Shown: piece by piece, positions 18,307 to 26,720 of the stretch
Layout: every line of letters starts with the position of its first letter
Numbering within the stretch: position 1 is the stretch's first letter
DNA from: Gemmataceae bacterium
Lineage (GTDB): Bacteria > Planctomycetota > Planctomycetia > Gemmatales > Gemmataceae
Length of the DNA: 64,000 nt
Assembly: GCA_009691845.1 (NCBI GenBank)
Contig: SIAJ01000004.1
Coordinates: 62,001-126,000 of the forward strand
Reading direction: 5' to 3'
The notes under the pieces: generated by a model
Database searches by the model: none
Seen by the model: only the letters and a program-made list of their open reading frames with translations
What the model was told of the DNA's origin: nothing
Translations under genes and position numbers: made by a program

Positions 18307-19563
18307 ATGCGCAAACGATGGATTATCGCGGGCCTTATGGCTGTTCTGGGCCTGCTCGCCGTGCCCGCTGCACCACAGGCGCACGCCCAAGCCACAAGCT
18401 GGGACATTTCCGGCAACGAGTCCGTTCCCGTCTGGGCACCGATCGGCACCTATCAACACGATGGCTCTGGCCCCTATCTGGGGATGGAGGTCGTGATGAT
18501 GAGGACCCCGCGCTCGCTGGGCAATCAGCCCATCGCCTACCGTGGGGTGCTGCTGAACTTTGGCTCACAGGGCACGGGCGCTGGGCTTCCAACCGTCGCA
18601 CCCGGTGGGATCCTTGGAAGTCGGGAGGTTGCGCTCGATACCGAAAACCTGGGCCGGACATCGTTTGGTCCAGGCTATCGCCTGACTCTCGGATACCGGC
18701 TCGACAACGGCTGGAACTTCTCGCTCAGCTGGCTTCACATGTTTGACGTGAAGTCCTCTGGCGGTGCCGGTCCGCAAGGTCCGCAGCTCACGAATCCGGG
18801 CGATTTCAGTGCCAATACGTTCCTCACCTCGCCCGTGTACAACTTTTCGACTGACTTCTTCGGACGCAACCCGTTCCCGAACCCGCCGTTCACGAGCAAC
18901 CCAACGGCGGGCATTTGGAACGCGGCTTCGGACATGACCATCCTGTTCACCCAGCGCTACGATAACTGGGATGCTACCGGAAAATTCCCGGTGTTTGAAA
19001 CGGAAAATGCTCGTTCCTACGCCATCGCGGGTGGTCGGTTCGCCTGGATCTGGGAACGTTTCCAGTGGCGGACAAGCAAGCCTGAACTTGTACTCAACAG
19101 CAACGGCGAGTTCGGCTTCCAAACCAGTCCCGACAGTGCCGCTCGTTACTTGAACACTCTTTCGCAACGAATGTACGGCCCGATGGTCGGCGTGGGGCAT
19201 GAAGTCATGCTCTACTCCGGAGCCGCTGGAGCCTTTGGCTTCGGCACGGAAATCACGGGGGCTGCCCTCATCAACATCGTGAAGGAACGATCCAAGTACA
19301 TCCGCGAGGACGAAGCGACCCAGGCCAAGCGGGTCTGGTCACAGATGACTTTGGTTCCGAACTTGAACATTGCCATGAACTTGAACTGGCAACCGTTCGA
19401 CGGCATGCATGTACGACTGGGGTACAACTTCCACAACTACTTCAACACGTATTACATGAAGGAACCGGTGAGCTTTAATGTGGGTGCTCTCGATCCGGCC
19501 TACGACATCAAGCTCTGGCGCATGATCCAGGGCGTGAACGCGGGTGTGTCGTTCACCTTCTAA
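18307..19563 (+). CDS. BBP7-family outer-membrane beta-barrel protein
   Basis: The product has 418 residues with a clear signal peptide (MRKRWIIAGLMAVLGLLAVP ... AHAQ). The body shows alternating strands typical of the planctomycete BBP7 family, such as GPGYRLTLGYRLDNGWNFSL, ARSYAIAGGRFAWIWERF, MYGPMVGVGHEVML and VRLGYNFHNYFNTYYM. It ends in a terminal aromatic (NAGVSFTF), as expected for an outer-membrane barrel recognised by the BAM machinery. It is transcribed alone, flanked by a long upstream region and a strong terminator, consistent with high expression. Its pore or adhesin role is unknown. Confidence 0.9.
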   Translation: MRKRWIIAGLMAVLGLLAVPAAPQAHAQATSWDISGNESVPVWAPIGTYQHDGSGPYLGMEVVMMRTPRSLGNQPIAYRGVLLNFGSQGTGAGLPTVAPGGILGSREVALDTENLGRTSFGPGYRLTLGYRLDNGWNFSLSWLHMFDVKSSGGAGPQGPQLTNPGDFSANTFLTSPVYNFSTDFFGRNPFPNPPFTSNPTAGIWNAASDMTILFTQRYDNWDATGKFPVFETENARSYAIAGGRFAWIWERFQWRTSKPELVLNSNGEFGFQTSPDSAARYLNTLSQRMYGPMVGVGHEVMLYSGAAGAFGFGTEITGAALINIVKERSKYIREDEATQAKRVWSQMTLVPNLNIAMNLNWQPFDGMHVRLGYNFHNYFNTYYMKEPVSFNVGALDPAYDIKLWRMIQGVNAGVSFTF

Positions 19564-19586
19564 ACGAGCAGGGTTGAAGAACACAG

Positions 19587-19632
19587 AGGCCACGGGCCGA
19601 ATCGGGATACCGATTCAGCCCGTGGCCTTTTG
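19587..19632 (+). terminator. Rho-independent terminator of the BBP7 gene
   Basis: Arms AGGCCACGGGC (19587-19597) and GCCCGTGGCCT (19618-19628), with an inner stem AATCGG/CCGATT, followed by TTTT. It starts 23 bp after the stop. Confidence 0.9.
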
Positions 19633-19768
19633 CGTTCCCAGGGTGTCGCGAATGTCGGTTGGGAAGCGGCCGTGTACGTCGTGGTAGGTGTGCAGGGCCA
19701 ACCCGAATCGATTGAAATTGTTCGCGCTCGGATTCAGGGTACTACCACGCACGTGATTTTGTAACTAT

Positions 19769-20440
19769 ATGCGTGTGACACGCGTGGAACTGAAGCCGTT
19801 GGGCGACACAGCCATCCTGGCCTACCTGCCGGATGAGGCTTCCGCATTCCAATTCGCTAACGCGGTTCGTGGGGCCCAGTACGATTGGCTCCTGGATGTC
19901 GTCCCAGCATATGCCTCGGTAGGCGTATTCTTCGATCCGGAACGGATTGCTCGTGGGGTGGTTCGGCGGCTATTGGGAAAGCTGAAGTTCAAAAAGGAAG
20001 CCTCCGCTCTCGGTTGCTTGCACCAAATTCCGTGTTGTTACGAATTGCAACTCGATCTGGCTCGGGTCGCGGAACATCGCGGCGTGACTCCCGATCGCGT
20101 CATTGAACTTCATACTTCGCAAGAATTCACGGTCTACGCCATCGGCTTCAGTCCCGGCTTTCCCTACCTGGGCTACTTGCCCCGTGAACTTGAAGGCGTG
20201 CCTCGCTTGCCAGCCCCACGACTTCGCGTGGAACCGGGAAGTGTCGGCCTGACCGCGAGGCAGACAGGTATCTATCCGCTCGCTCGACCTGGTGGCTGGA
20301 ACATCATCGGCCGCACGCCGCTGGAACTCGTGCACGTGGAGGATGGCTACTTCCCGATCCGCATCGGTGATCGGGTTCAGTTTCATCGGATTGACGATGC
20401 GGAACATGAACATTTGAAGGGAGAGCGGCTAAGCTTGTGA
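19769..20440 (+). CDS. pxpB: 5-oxoprolinase subunit PxpB / KipI-like
   Basis: The product has 223 residues with the allophanate-hydrolase subunit 1 (AHS1, KipI) fold. Diagnostic segments are the start VELKPLGDTAILAYLP, YAIGFSPGFPYLGYLP, LPAPRLRVEPGSVGLTARQT and YPLARPGGWNIIGRTPL. In most bacteria PxpB acts with PxpC and PxpA to hydrolyse 5-oxoproline to glutamate. No pxpA or pxpC lies next to it here; the downstream gene is a DUF72 protein 30 bp away. It may work with partners elsewhere or be a KipI-like regulator. Confidence 0.9.
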   Translation: MRVTRVELKPLGDTAILAYLPDEASAFQFANAVRGAQYDWLLDVVPAYASVGVFFDPERIARGVVRRLLGKLKFKKEASALGCLHQIPCCYELQLDLARVAEHRGVTPDRVIELHTSQEFTVYAIGFSPGFPYLGYLPRELEGVPRLPAPRLRVEPGSVGLTARQTGIYPLARPGGWNIIGRTPLELVHVEDGYFPIRIGDRVQFHRIDDAEHEHLKGERLSL

Positions 20441-20470
20441 CGGTTCTTGATTCGTGTTCTAGAATGGGGC

Positions 20471-21301
20471 ATGAGCGGAAGGAATCCGATTGCCGTCTCA
20501 ATTGGTACGGCCGGCTATGCGTGGCCGGACTGGGTTGGCCCGTTCTATCCCGAAAACCTGCCTGCCGAGCGCAGGCTCGCTTTTCACGCCTCTCATTTCC
20601 CCTTCCTTGAACTGCAATCCACCTTTCACCGGAATCCTTCGCCTGGGCAACTGGCTGCACTGGCAGACCAGACTCCGGCGGGTTTTCAGTTTAGCTTGAA
20701 GGTTCCAAAAACCGCGAGCCACGAACAGAGCGTTCACGATCTTCGCCCGTTTCGCGAGGCAGCGGATGAATTGGCCGCCAAGCATCGTCTGCTCGGCTTG
20801 GTGCTGGAGTTTCCCGAACGATTCACGGACACACCGAACCATCGCGACTGGGTTTCACGCATCGCCACGGGATTAAGGCCTTACCCGACCTGGGTTGAGT
20901 TTCGGCATCGCTCCTGGCTACGGCCACGCCTGGGCGAATGGTTGAGGGATCGGGGCATGGAACTGGCGACGCTGGATGGCCCGGATTCGCCAACTTCGTT
21001 CCCACGCGGAGCCTTCGACCTGGGCACCCAAAGTGCCTACGTTCGGCTGCACCCACGAACAGCACGGGCGGCAGTAGAGTCTCCGGACGCCTTACTTCAA
21101 GAATGGATCGCCCGAACGGAGGCGGCCCCGGCCGAAGTCGAATCCGTCCACATTGCATTGAACAACATCCACGGATTTGAGGGCGTGCGCGACGCACTTC
21201 GGCTATCCGAATTGATTCGTACGGAAGGAACTCGGCTTCGACTCGTCGAACCCCCTCCGTCTTGCCAGCTAAGCCAGGGACTCTTGTTCGTGGGAGCGTG
21301 A
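20471..21301 (+). CDS. DUF72 (YecE-like) protein
   Basis: The product has 276 residues. DUF72 proteins form a TIM-barrel-like fold of unknown activity. Landmarks are VSIGTAGYAWPDWVGPFYP, FPFLELQSTFHRNPS, FQFSLKVPKTASHE, LGLVLEFPERF, WVEFRHRSWL and the late AYVRLHPR / VHIALNNIHG. The start MSGRNPIAV is preferred to an in-frame TTG 24 bp upstream because GGGG precedes the ATG. It is 30 bp after pxpB, so the two are probably co-transcribed, although no functional link is known to me. Confidence 0.85.
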   Translation: MSGRNPIAVSIGTAGYAWPDWVGPFYPENLPAERRLAFHASHFPFLELQSTFHRNPSPGQLAALADQTPAGFQFSLKVPKTASHEQSVHDLRPFREAADELAAKHRLLGLVLEFPERFTDTPNHRDWVSRIATGLRPYPTWVEFRHRSWLRPRLGEWLRDRGMELATLDGPDSPTSFPRGAFDLGTQSAYVRLHPRTARAAVESPDALLQEWIARTEAAPAEVESVHIALNNIHGFEGVRDALRLSELIRTEGTRLRLVEPPPSCQLSQGLLFVGA

Positions 21302-21418
21302 ACGACACTGTTTGCTGCGAGGATTGGGACATTCCAAACTAACCCGACACGTAAGAGAGGGAGATAAATTGCGTCCCTCGCTCACGCACCGGGTTCGTAG
21401 CTATTCACGGCCGCACGC

Positions 21419-22633
21419 TTAATAATCCGCGATCGAGCCATCTGCCAGTCGGCCGCGGGTCGGCCATTCCCATTTGCTCTTGTCGGTCTTCGGGTATTCG
21501 GCCAGCACTTTTTCATCGACCTCCACGCCGAGGCCTGGACCTTCGGGAAGCGAGGCAAATCCCTCCGCGTCCACCTTCCAGTTCTTGCGTAGAAACTGGT
21601 CCGCCCCCTTGAGCAGATTCGGATAATACTCGTGAATCACGAAGAACGGCACGGAGGCCGACGCGTGGAAACTGGCCGACACTCCGAGTTCGGAAGTCAC
21701 ACAGTGTGGAGCGATCGGCACATGGTACGCTTCCGCAAGAGTCGCGATCTTCTTCATCTGTGTGATTCCGCCGGTATGTGCACAGTCCGGTTGAAGCACG
21801 TCGATGCAGCCTTCGTGCAGATACGGCAGGAATTCCCAGATGGTGCGATCGCGCTCGCCCGTCGCCAGCGGGATGCGAATCGAGTTCTTCAAGCGCTTGA
21901 AGACCTCGATGTTCCCCGGCACCGCGACTTCCTCGATAAACAGGATGTTGCTCGGTTCGATCATCGAGGCGAGTTGAATCAGGAACGGTGGCGGTAACGC
22001 ACAGTGAGCGTCGAAGATCAGGATGCCATCCGGCCCAACCTTCTTGCGTTCGCCGGCAATGTAATCGACGTACCGTTGCAACTCCTTGGGCGTCCCGCAG
22101 AACTCCGCCGGTCCCGCGCCGGGCTTGCTCGCTTTCGGCGAAGGATAGACTCGAATCTTGTCGCGAGTTGGCCCGCCGAGCAGGCGATAGACCGGCGTGC
22201 CCCAAAGTTTGCCGGCAATGTCCCAGAGGGCCATGTCGATGCCGGCAATGGTGTGAACCATGAACGCCCCGCCGCGAATATCGCGATGTGCGCGATAAAG
22301 CTTCTGCCACAGATGCTCGATCCGCGTCGGGTTCTCGCCATCGAGCACCTCGAACAGCGACTTGACCAGGGCGATGGCCACGTTCGGTTCGAGTTGATCG
22401 ATCTCGCCCCAACCCGTGACGCCGAGATTGGTCTCGACCTTGACGAAGACCTTCGGCCCGGCCCGGAACGTGGTAAGGGCCTTGATGCGAATCGACGAGG
22501 CCTTGTCGGCCACGTTCGCGGCCGGGTTGTTCTGGGCAATCGCGTCGGCCGCCAGTGCCATCGCGGCTGCTCCGGCAATGCCCCCGAGCGCCTGTCGCCG
22601 ACTGAGCCCTTCATCGTTCGATTCAGTTGCCAT
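21419..22633 (-). CDS. TAT-exported enolase-superfamily (mandelate racemase-like) protein
   Basis: The product has 404 residues. The start MATESNDEGLSRRQALGGIA is supported by AGGAG upstream and gives a twin-arginine signal (SRRQALGG) ending AIAQ. The N-terminal capping domain (VFVKVETNLGVTGWGEID) and barrel are recognisable, with metal ligands in ILIFDAHC (Asp), ILFIEEV (Glu) and LATGERDR (Glu), and a late PHC(V)TSELG. It resembles galactonate-dehydratase-like sugar-acid dehydratases. The usual second-strand KxK base segment is not visible: PKELQRYVDYIAGERKK runs directly into the Asp strand. So catalysis is uncertain. Confidence 0.85.
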   Translation of the reverse strand: MATESNDEGLSRRQALGGIAGAAAMALAADAIAQNNPAANVADKASSIRIKALTTFRAGPKVFVKVETNLGVTGWGEIDQLEPNVAIALVKSLFEVLDGENPTRIEHLWQKLYRAHRDIRGGAFMVHTIAGIDMALWDIAGKLWGTPVYRLLGGPTRDKIRVYPSPKASKPGAGPAEFCGTPKELQRYVDYIAGERKKVGPDGILIFDAHCALPPPFLIQLASMIEPSNILFIEEVAVPGNIEVFKRLKNSIRIPLATGERDRTIWEFLPYLHEGCIDVLQPDCAHTGGITQMKKIATLAEAYHVPIAPHCVTSELGVSASFHASASVPFFVIHEYYPNLLKGADQFLRKNWKVDAEGFASLPEGPGLGVEVDEKVLAEYPKTDKSKWEWPTRGRLADGSIADY

Positions 22634-23180
22634 GTCAGACTCCTGGAGATGGGAAGTAGCGTAGCGTCTCGTGAAGGCAATGTCGAGCGTTATACCATTC
22701 GAAGTGCAAATTGAGACGAACCCGAGGCGGAAGTTCTCGTACACCTCGCTCACGCTTAATTGATATCCGTTAACCTCGCTCGCAGTACACGAAGCGGCCG
22801 AGGGGTTTCGAGGTTGCCATGCGCCGGAACCAGACTCGACTCGGAGAGGCAAACTACGATGAAGGCCGCCTTGAGGTCGGCTGGCCAGGTGCGCGTCGTT
22901 GGGCGAACGATTGGCGATCAGTTTGAAGGCCGGATCGGTACGCAGGGTGTCGAGGTCGTTCGACGACCGTGGGTGCTTTTGTTGTCAATTCAGGTGAATA
23001 ATCCGAGCGGGGATAGTTGGAGTCGGGAGGATACCGCCATCTTCATTTTCGAGTGCTCGCAAAATTGACGCTCATTCCCGCAAAGGGGTTACCTTGCTCC
23101 GTCGTCTGTTTTCACCTTAAAAAAGGCGTCTTTGGCGGCCGAGACCAACCGGAGAAGTGCCATCACGAGAATTGGAAACT
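22634..23180. other. Intergenic region with only a transposase fragment
   Basis: About 550 bp between the enolase-superfamily gene and rsgA. Apart from the short transposase-like stretch at 22870-22960 I see no gene, promoter or clear hairpin. Confidence 0.5.
22870..22960 (-). pseudogene. Short IS1380-like transposase fragment
   Basis: On the minus strand about 28 codons read DLDTLRTDPAFKL then IANRSPNDAHLASRP. This resembles the conserved early segment of IS1380-family transposases (D-LR-DPAFK-x-x-x-GR-P-x-x-x-x-LASQPT). No further transposase sequence is found on either side, so it is only a relic. The assignment rests on a short motif. Confidence 0.35.
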
Positions 23181-24308
23181 TTATTCCTGCTCGGCACCCG
23201 TGAACATGCCCATGTAGCTGTGGTAGCGGCGGAGGCTGATCTGCTTGCGATCGACGGCGAGCTTGACCGAGCAGTTCTTTTCGTGCGTGTGGCTACAGTC
23301 GGGAAAGGCACAGAGGGCGACGAAGGGGCGGAACTCCGGGAAGAAGCCCTCGACTTCCTCGGCGAGTGTGTCCCAGAGTTGCAGTTGCCGGACGCCAGGC
23401 GTATCGACGACCCAGCCGCCGAACTCCAGTTTGATCAACTCGGCAGTGGAAGTCGTGTGCCGGCCCTTCTGCGTCGACTCGCTGACGGTGCTGACCCTGA
23501 GGGACAGCCCAGGCTGAATTGTGTTCAAGAGTGAAGACTTGCCCACGCCGCTCTGGCCCGAAAAGACCGTCGCCCGATCTTTGAGCAATTCGCGCATTCG
23601 AGGCACGCCTTCCCCGGAACGCGCCGACGTGAGAATCGTCGGGATCGCAAGCTGCGAGTAGAAACCGATCAGCGGCTGCAGATTGGCATGTTCGACGAGG
23701 TCCGATTTGTTGAGACAGAGGATCGGGGCGAGTTCGCCCTGTTGAGCGATCGCCAGATAGCGGTCGATCAGGTGGGGCTTGAGTTCCGGTTCGACGAGGG
23801 ACATGACGATGATGAGTTGATCGACGTTCGAGACGAGAACGTGTTCCTTGCGACGCGACGCCCTGGTGAGCACGCCATGCCGGGGTTCGACCCGCTCGAT
23901 CATCCCTTCGCCCTGGCCCGCGTCGCGGAACCAGACGCGGTCGCCGGTCGTGACCAGACTTCGCTCATCGGTGGCGATGCTTTTGAGCAGCCGTCGGACG
24001 GCACAGCGAACGAGCGTGCCATCCGGTGCTTCGACGACGCTCTTCTCGCCATGGATGCGAATGACCCGCCCAGGCCGACATTCCAGTTGATCGGCGGTCG
24101 GCATCTCCGAAGGGGCACTTCCGTCGGCCACTTCATCCTGAGTGATGGTTCGATAGCGGGACAGGTCCCCTTTGGCCCGAACGCGTTCATCGGCGGAGGT
24201 GGCAATTTCTTCGAAGCCGTGGGCCTGGAAGCCGCGTGTGAAGTCGCCTTCCCGAGGCGGCTTGGAGCGGTTCTTGCGAAGTGCGACGCGAATTTTTTTC
24301 TTGGCCAT
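23181..24308 (-). CDS. rsgA: Ribosome small-subunit GTPase RsgA
   Basis: The product has 375 residues and helps mature the 30S subunit. An N-terminal basic tail precedes an OB-fold (about residues 78-125, GRVIRIHGEKSVVEAPDG). The GTPase is circularly permuted, as in all RsgA: G4 (CLNKSDL) comes first, then the P-loop SGQSGVGKSSLLN, QKGRHTT (switch) and DTPGVRQLQL (G3). The C-terminal zinc site is CAFPDCSHTHEKNC. The start is the ATG of MAKKKIRV; a TTG one codon earlier is less likely. It is monocistronic as far as can be seen. Confidence 0.95.
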   Translation of the reverse strand: MAKKKIRVALRKNRSKPPREGDFTRGFQAHGFEEIATSADERVRAKGDLSRYRTITQDEVADGSAPSEMPTADQLECRPGRVIRIHGEKSVVEAPDGTLVRCAVRRLLKSIATDERSLVTTGDRVWFRDAGQGEGMIERVEPRHGVLTRASRRKEHVLVSNVDQLIIVMSLVEPELKPHLIDRYLAIAQQGELAPILCLNKSDLVEHANLQPLIGFYSQLAIPTILTSARSGEGVPRMRELLKDRATVFSGQSGVGKSSLLNTIQPGLSLRVSTVSESTQKGRHTTSTAELIKLEFGGWVVDTPGVRQLQLWDTLAEEVEGFFPEFRPFVALCAFPDCSHTHEKNCSVKLAVDRKQISLRRYHSYMGMFTGAEQE

Positions 24309-24351
24309 CAACAGAAAGAATATCGGTTGAGAGAGGTGTTCTCAAGGAGAG

Positions 24352-24381
24352 GCCGCAGGGCCGACGAATGGACCCTGCGGC
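24352..24381. repeat. Inverted repeat upstream of rsgA
   Basis: GCCGCAGGG and CCCTGCGGC are separated by 12 bases, about 45 bp upstream of the rsgA start. It could act as a leader hairpin or be a dispersed palindrome. Confidence 0.45.
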
Positions 24382-24529
24382 TGAAAACAGACAACCTTTA
24401 CCCGACACTCCCCGGCGTGCTCCACGAAACGAGAGCGATCACGGGGATCATGAGGTGAATCGAATTGAAAATCATGTTTGCGCGTAGAGAAGAGCGATCC
24501 GTCGAGCCAGTGTGGCGGGCTCTCAATTT

Positions 24530-24561
24530 GAACGGGGCAGACCGTGTGGTCAGCCCCGTTC
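24530..24561 (-). terminator. Hairpin after the small Cys-containing secreted protein gene
   Basis: GAACGGGGC and GCCCCGTTC with a 14-base loop, 29 bp past the stop at 24591 on the minus strand. No T-run follows. Confidence 0.55.
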
Positions 24562-24590
24562 AGAAATGTCCGAGTGAAGATTTCCCCAAA

Positions 24591-24962
24591 TTACTTGGTG
24601 ATGATGCCGATCTTGCTGCCAAGGCCACCCAAATTCTTGCCGCAGCCCAAGCTGAAGCCGCAGGAGGCGCTCTTGACAACTGGTGCAGGTGCAGCAGCGA
24701 CGGTGCCCTTCTTGAAGCAACCGCTTAAGAAGCCGCAACCGCCGTGGATCTTGCCAGTACCAATGCTGATTTTGCCTGTGTTGCAGCAAGCGCTGAGGCT
24801 GGCTTGAGCGGCGACAATGGCCTTCGGTGCCGGGGCTGCTGCGGGCTTCTTCGCGTCCTTGGAGTCAGCGTCTGCATAGACTGCTTCCGAAACAGGTGCC
24901 GGCGCGATCTTGGCCGACGTAAGGCCCATCGACAGGGCTGCAATTGCCAAAGCGGTGTACAT
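24591..24962 (-). CDS. Small secreted Cys/Gly-containing protein, unknown function
   Basis: The product has 123 residues and a strong ribosome site (GAGGAGA) upstream. A signal-like N terminus (MYTALAIAALSMGLTSAKIA) is followed by an Ala/Pro/Lys linker. The C-terminal half holds seven cysteines: LSACCNTGKISIGTG, GGCGFLSGCFKKG and ASCGFSLGCGKNLGG. The CGF-x-x-GC unit occurs twice, which suggests internal duplication. The protein is not recognised. Disulfide-linked surface protein, metal-binding peptide or modified peptide precursor are all possible. A hairpin follows the gene. Confidence 0.75.
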   Translation of the reverse strand: MYTALAIAALSMGLTSAKIAPAPVSEAVYADADSKDAKKPAAAPAPKAIVAAQASLSACCNTGKISIGTGKIHGGCGFLSGCFKKGTVAAAPAPVVKSASCGFSLGCGKNLGGLGSKIGIITK

Positions 24963-25351
24963 CTTGATGTCTCCTCAAATGGTGTAAGAACATATGTCCG
25001 TCCTGCCGGGCCAAAACGGACACCGATAGGTCACCTGCGTTCTAACGGGTCAGAACGGGGTAGGCAACCCTCCAAATGTGCTAAATACAAAATAAATAGA
25101 CACATAACCTATGAACATAGTGGTCAAATGCGATGTAAGTAGACAGTCTCATACATGTTGATAATTTGATATGTCGGCAGAGTCTGGTCGGACTGGGTTG
25201 TTCCAGAAAGCACTAGAAAATAGGGGTCTTGCGAATTCGGGGAAGGATGCGAAGTTAGTAGCGATGCCATCGTTACGGCCCAAACGATGCTATGGCAATG
25301 CTGGTAGAATGGCGAGGTATCGAGAGGCTGGGCCCGAGGCGAGGAGAACGA
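24963..25351. other. AT-rich divergent intergenic region
   Basis: About 390 bp between the small secreted protein gene and uvrC. It is clearly more AT-rich around 25070-25230 than the coding DNA. CGTTCT...AGAACG (25031-25050) is a small inverted repeat. It probably holds divergent promoters, but no consensus pair stands out. Confidence 0.4.
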
Positions 25352-26689
25352 TTGAGCGACGATCGTACTAATGACGAGCCTTTTACTGCAGCTGATAAGG
25401 TCAAATCCTTCCCGGCAGCCCCGGGCGTCTACCTGATGAAGGATGCGGACGGCAAAGTCATTTACGTCGGTAAGGCCAAGAACCTCCGCAACCGGGCCGG
25501 CTCCTACTTCACCATCCAGGCCGCCAGCGATCGACGCACGGCCGAACTGGTCAAAGTGATTGCCGACATTGACTTTATCCGCACGGCTACGGAGGTGGAT
25601 GCTCTTCTAAAGGAAGCCCGGCTGGTCAAGGATATCCGACCGCGATTCAACAGCGATCTCAAGGACGATAAAACCTTTCCCTACTTGCAGATACGGATGC
25701 GGGAGGAGTATCCGCGTGTCGAGTTCACGCGGAAGCCACGACGAAAAGGGGTCAAACTTTACGGCCCATTCACCAGCGCTCGCAGTCTGCGGGCCGCCAT
25801 CCAGGTTTTGCAGCGGGTGTTCAAGTTTCGCACCTGCTCGCTGGACATCAGCTCAAAAGACGAACGTTGGCGGTGGTACCGCCCCTGTCTGCTGCACAGC
25901 ATTCGGCAATGCACGGCCCCGTGCAACTTTCGAGTGAGCCGTGAGGACTACCGAAAGCAAATTCGATCCCTTCGGCTGATACTCGAAGGCAAGCGCTCGC
26001 GTCTCATGCGGGAGATGAAAGCCGAGATGGAGACCGCGAGTGCCGCCCTGCAATTCGAGAAGGCGGCCAAGATCCGGGACGACATGGCCTCTCTGCAAAA
26101 GCTTGAATTGCGGGGCGACGCGAATCGGGACATTCAGCCCGAGGTGTTCCACACCGACCCCAAGAAAGGCTTGCATGGTCTTAAGAAGGTGCTGGGCCTC
26201 GCCGAGGTGCCTCGCTCGATTGAAGGCATGGACATCGCCCACCTGAGTGGAACGGACACCGTTGCCTCTTTGGTGGCTTTCCTTCATGGTCTGCCATTCA
26301 AACAAGGCTACCGGCGATTCAAGATCAAGTCCGTCGAAGGGGTGGACGACTTTGCCTCGATGCGTGAGGTCGTCAGCCGACGATACTCTGCCCACAATCG
26401 AGAAGAATGGGGCATGCCCGATCTCCTCCTTATCGATGGTGGAAAGGGCCAACTCAACGCGGCCGTGGATGCATTCCGCTCTCTCGGCATCGAGCCGCCA
26501 ACCTTGATCTCCCTGGCGAAACAGGAGGAAGAGATATTCCGCCCTGGCGAAAGTGAGTCGATCAAACTCAGCCGGTCCTCGGCCGCCCTTCGTTTATTGC
26601 AGTTCGTGCGGGACGAGGCCCATCGGTCTGCCCAGCATTACCATCACCAGTTGAGGAAGAAGCGGCTGATGGAAGACCTTCCGGGCTGA
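25352..26689 (+). CDS. uvrC: UvrABC excinuclease subunit C, short form lacking the HhH domain
   Basis: The product is about 445 residues. The GIY-YIG nuclease (APGVYLMKDADGKVIYVGKA, LRNRAGSYF), the Cys-containing linker (RPCLLHSIRQCTAPC), the UVR motif (ALQFEKAAKIRDDM) and the RNase-H-like endonuclease domain (IEGMDIAHLSGTD, LLLIDGGKGQLNAA) are all present. It ends at RKKRLMEDLPG, exactly where the tandem helix-hairpin-helix domain normally begins, so it is about 150 residues short. No HhH sequence lies downstream in another frame. The start is a TTG with GAGGAG upstream; the alternative ATG at 25292 lacks a ribosome site. Confidence 0.9.
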   Translation: MSDDRTNDEPFTAADKVKSFPAAPGVYLMKDADGKVIYVGKAKNLRNRAGSYFTIQAASDRRTAELVKVIADIDFIRTATEVDALLKEARLVKDIRPRFNSDLKDDKTFPYLQIRMREEYPRVEFTRKPRRKGVKLYGPFTSARSLRAAIQVLQRVFKFRTCSLDISSKDERWRWYRPCLLHSIRQCTAPCNFRVSREDYRKQIRSLRLILEGKRSRLMREMKAEMETASAALQFEKAAKIRDDMASLQKLELRGDANRDIQPEVFHTDPKKGLHGLKKVLGLAEVPRSIEGMDIAHLSGTDTVASLVAFLHGLPFKQGYRRFKIKSVEGVDDFASMREVVSRRYSAHNREEWGMPDLLLIDGGKGQLNAAVDAFRSLGIEPPTLISLAKQEEEIFRPGESESIKLSRSSAALRLLQFVRDEAHRSAQHYHHQLRKKRLMEDLPG

Positions 26690-26720
26690 GCCAACTGGAT
26701 CTCGAACATACCATATCACC

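Noticed and set aside
22760-23068. A 102-residue plus-strand frame
   Set aside because: No motif; it is antisense to the short transposase fragment and lacks a ribosome site.
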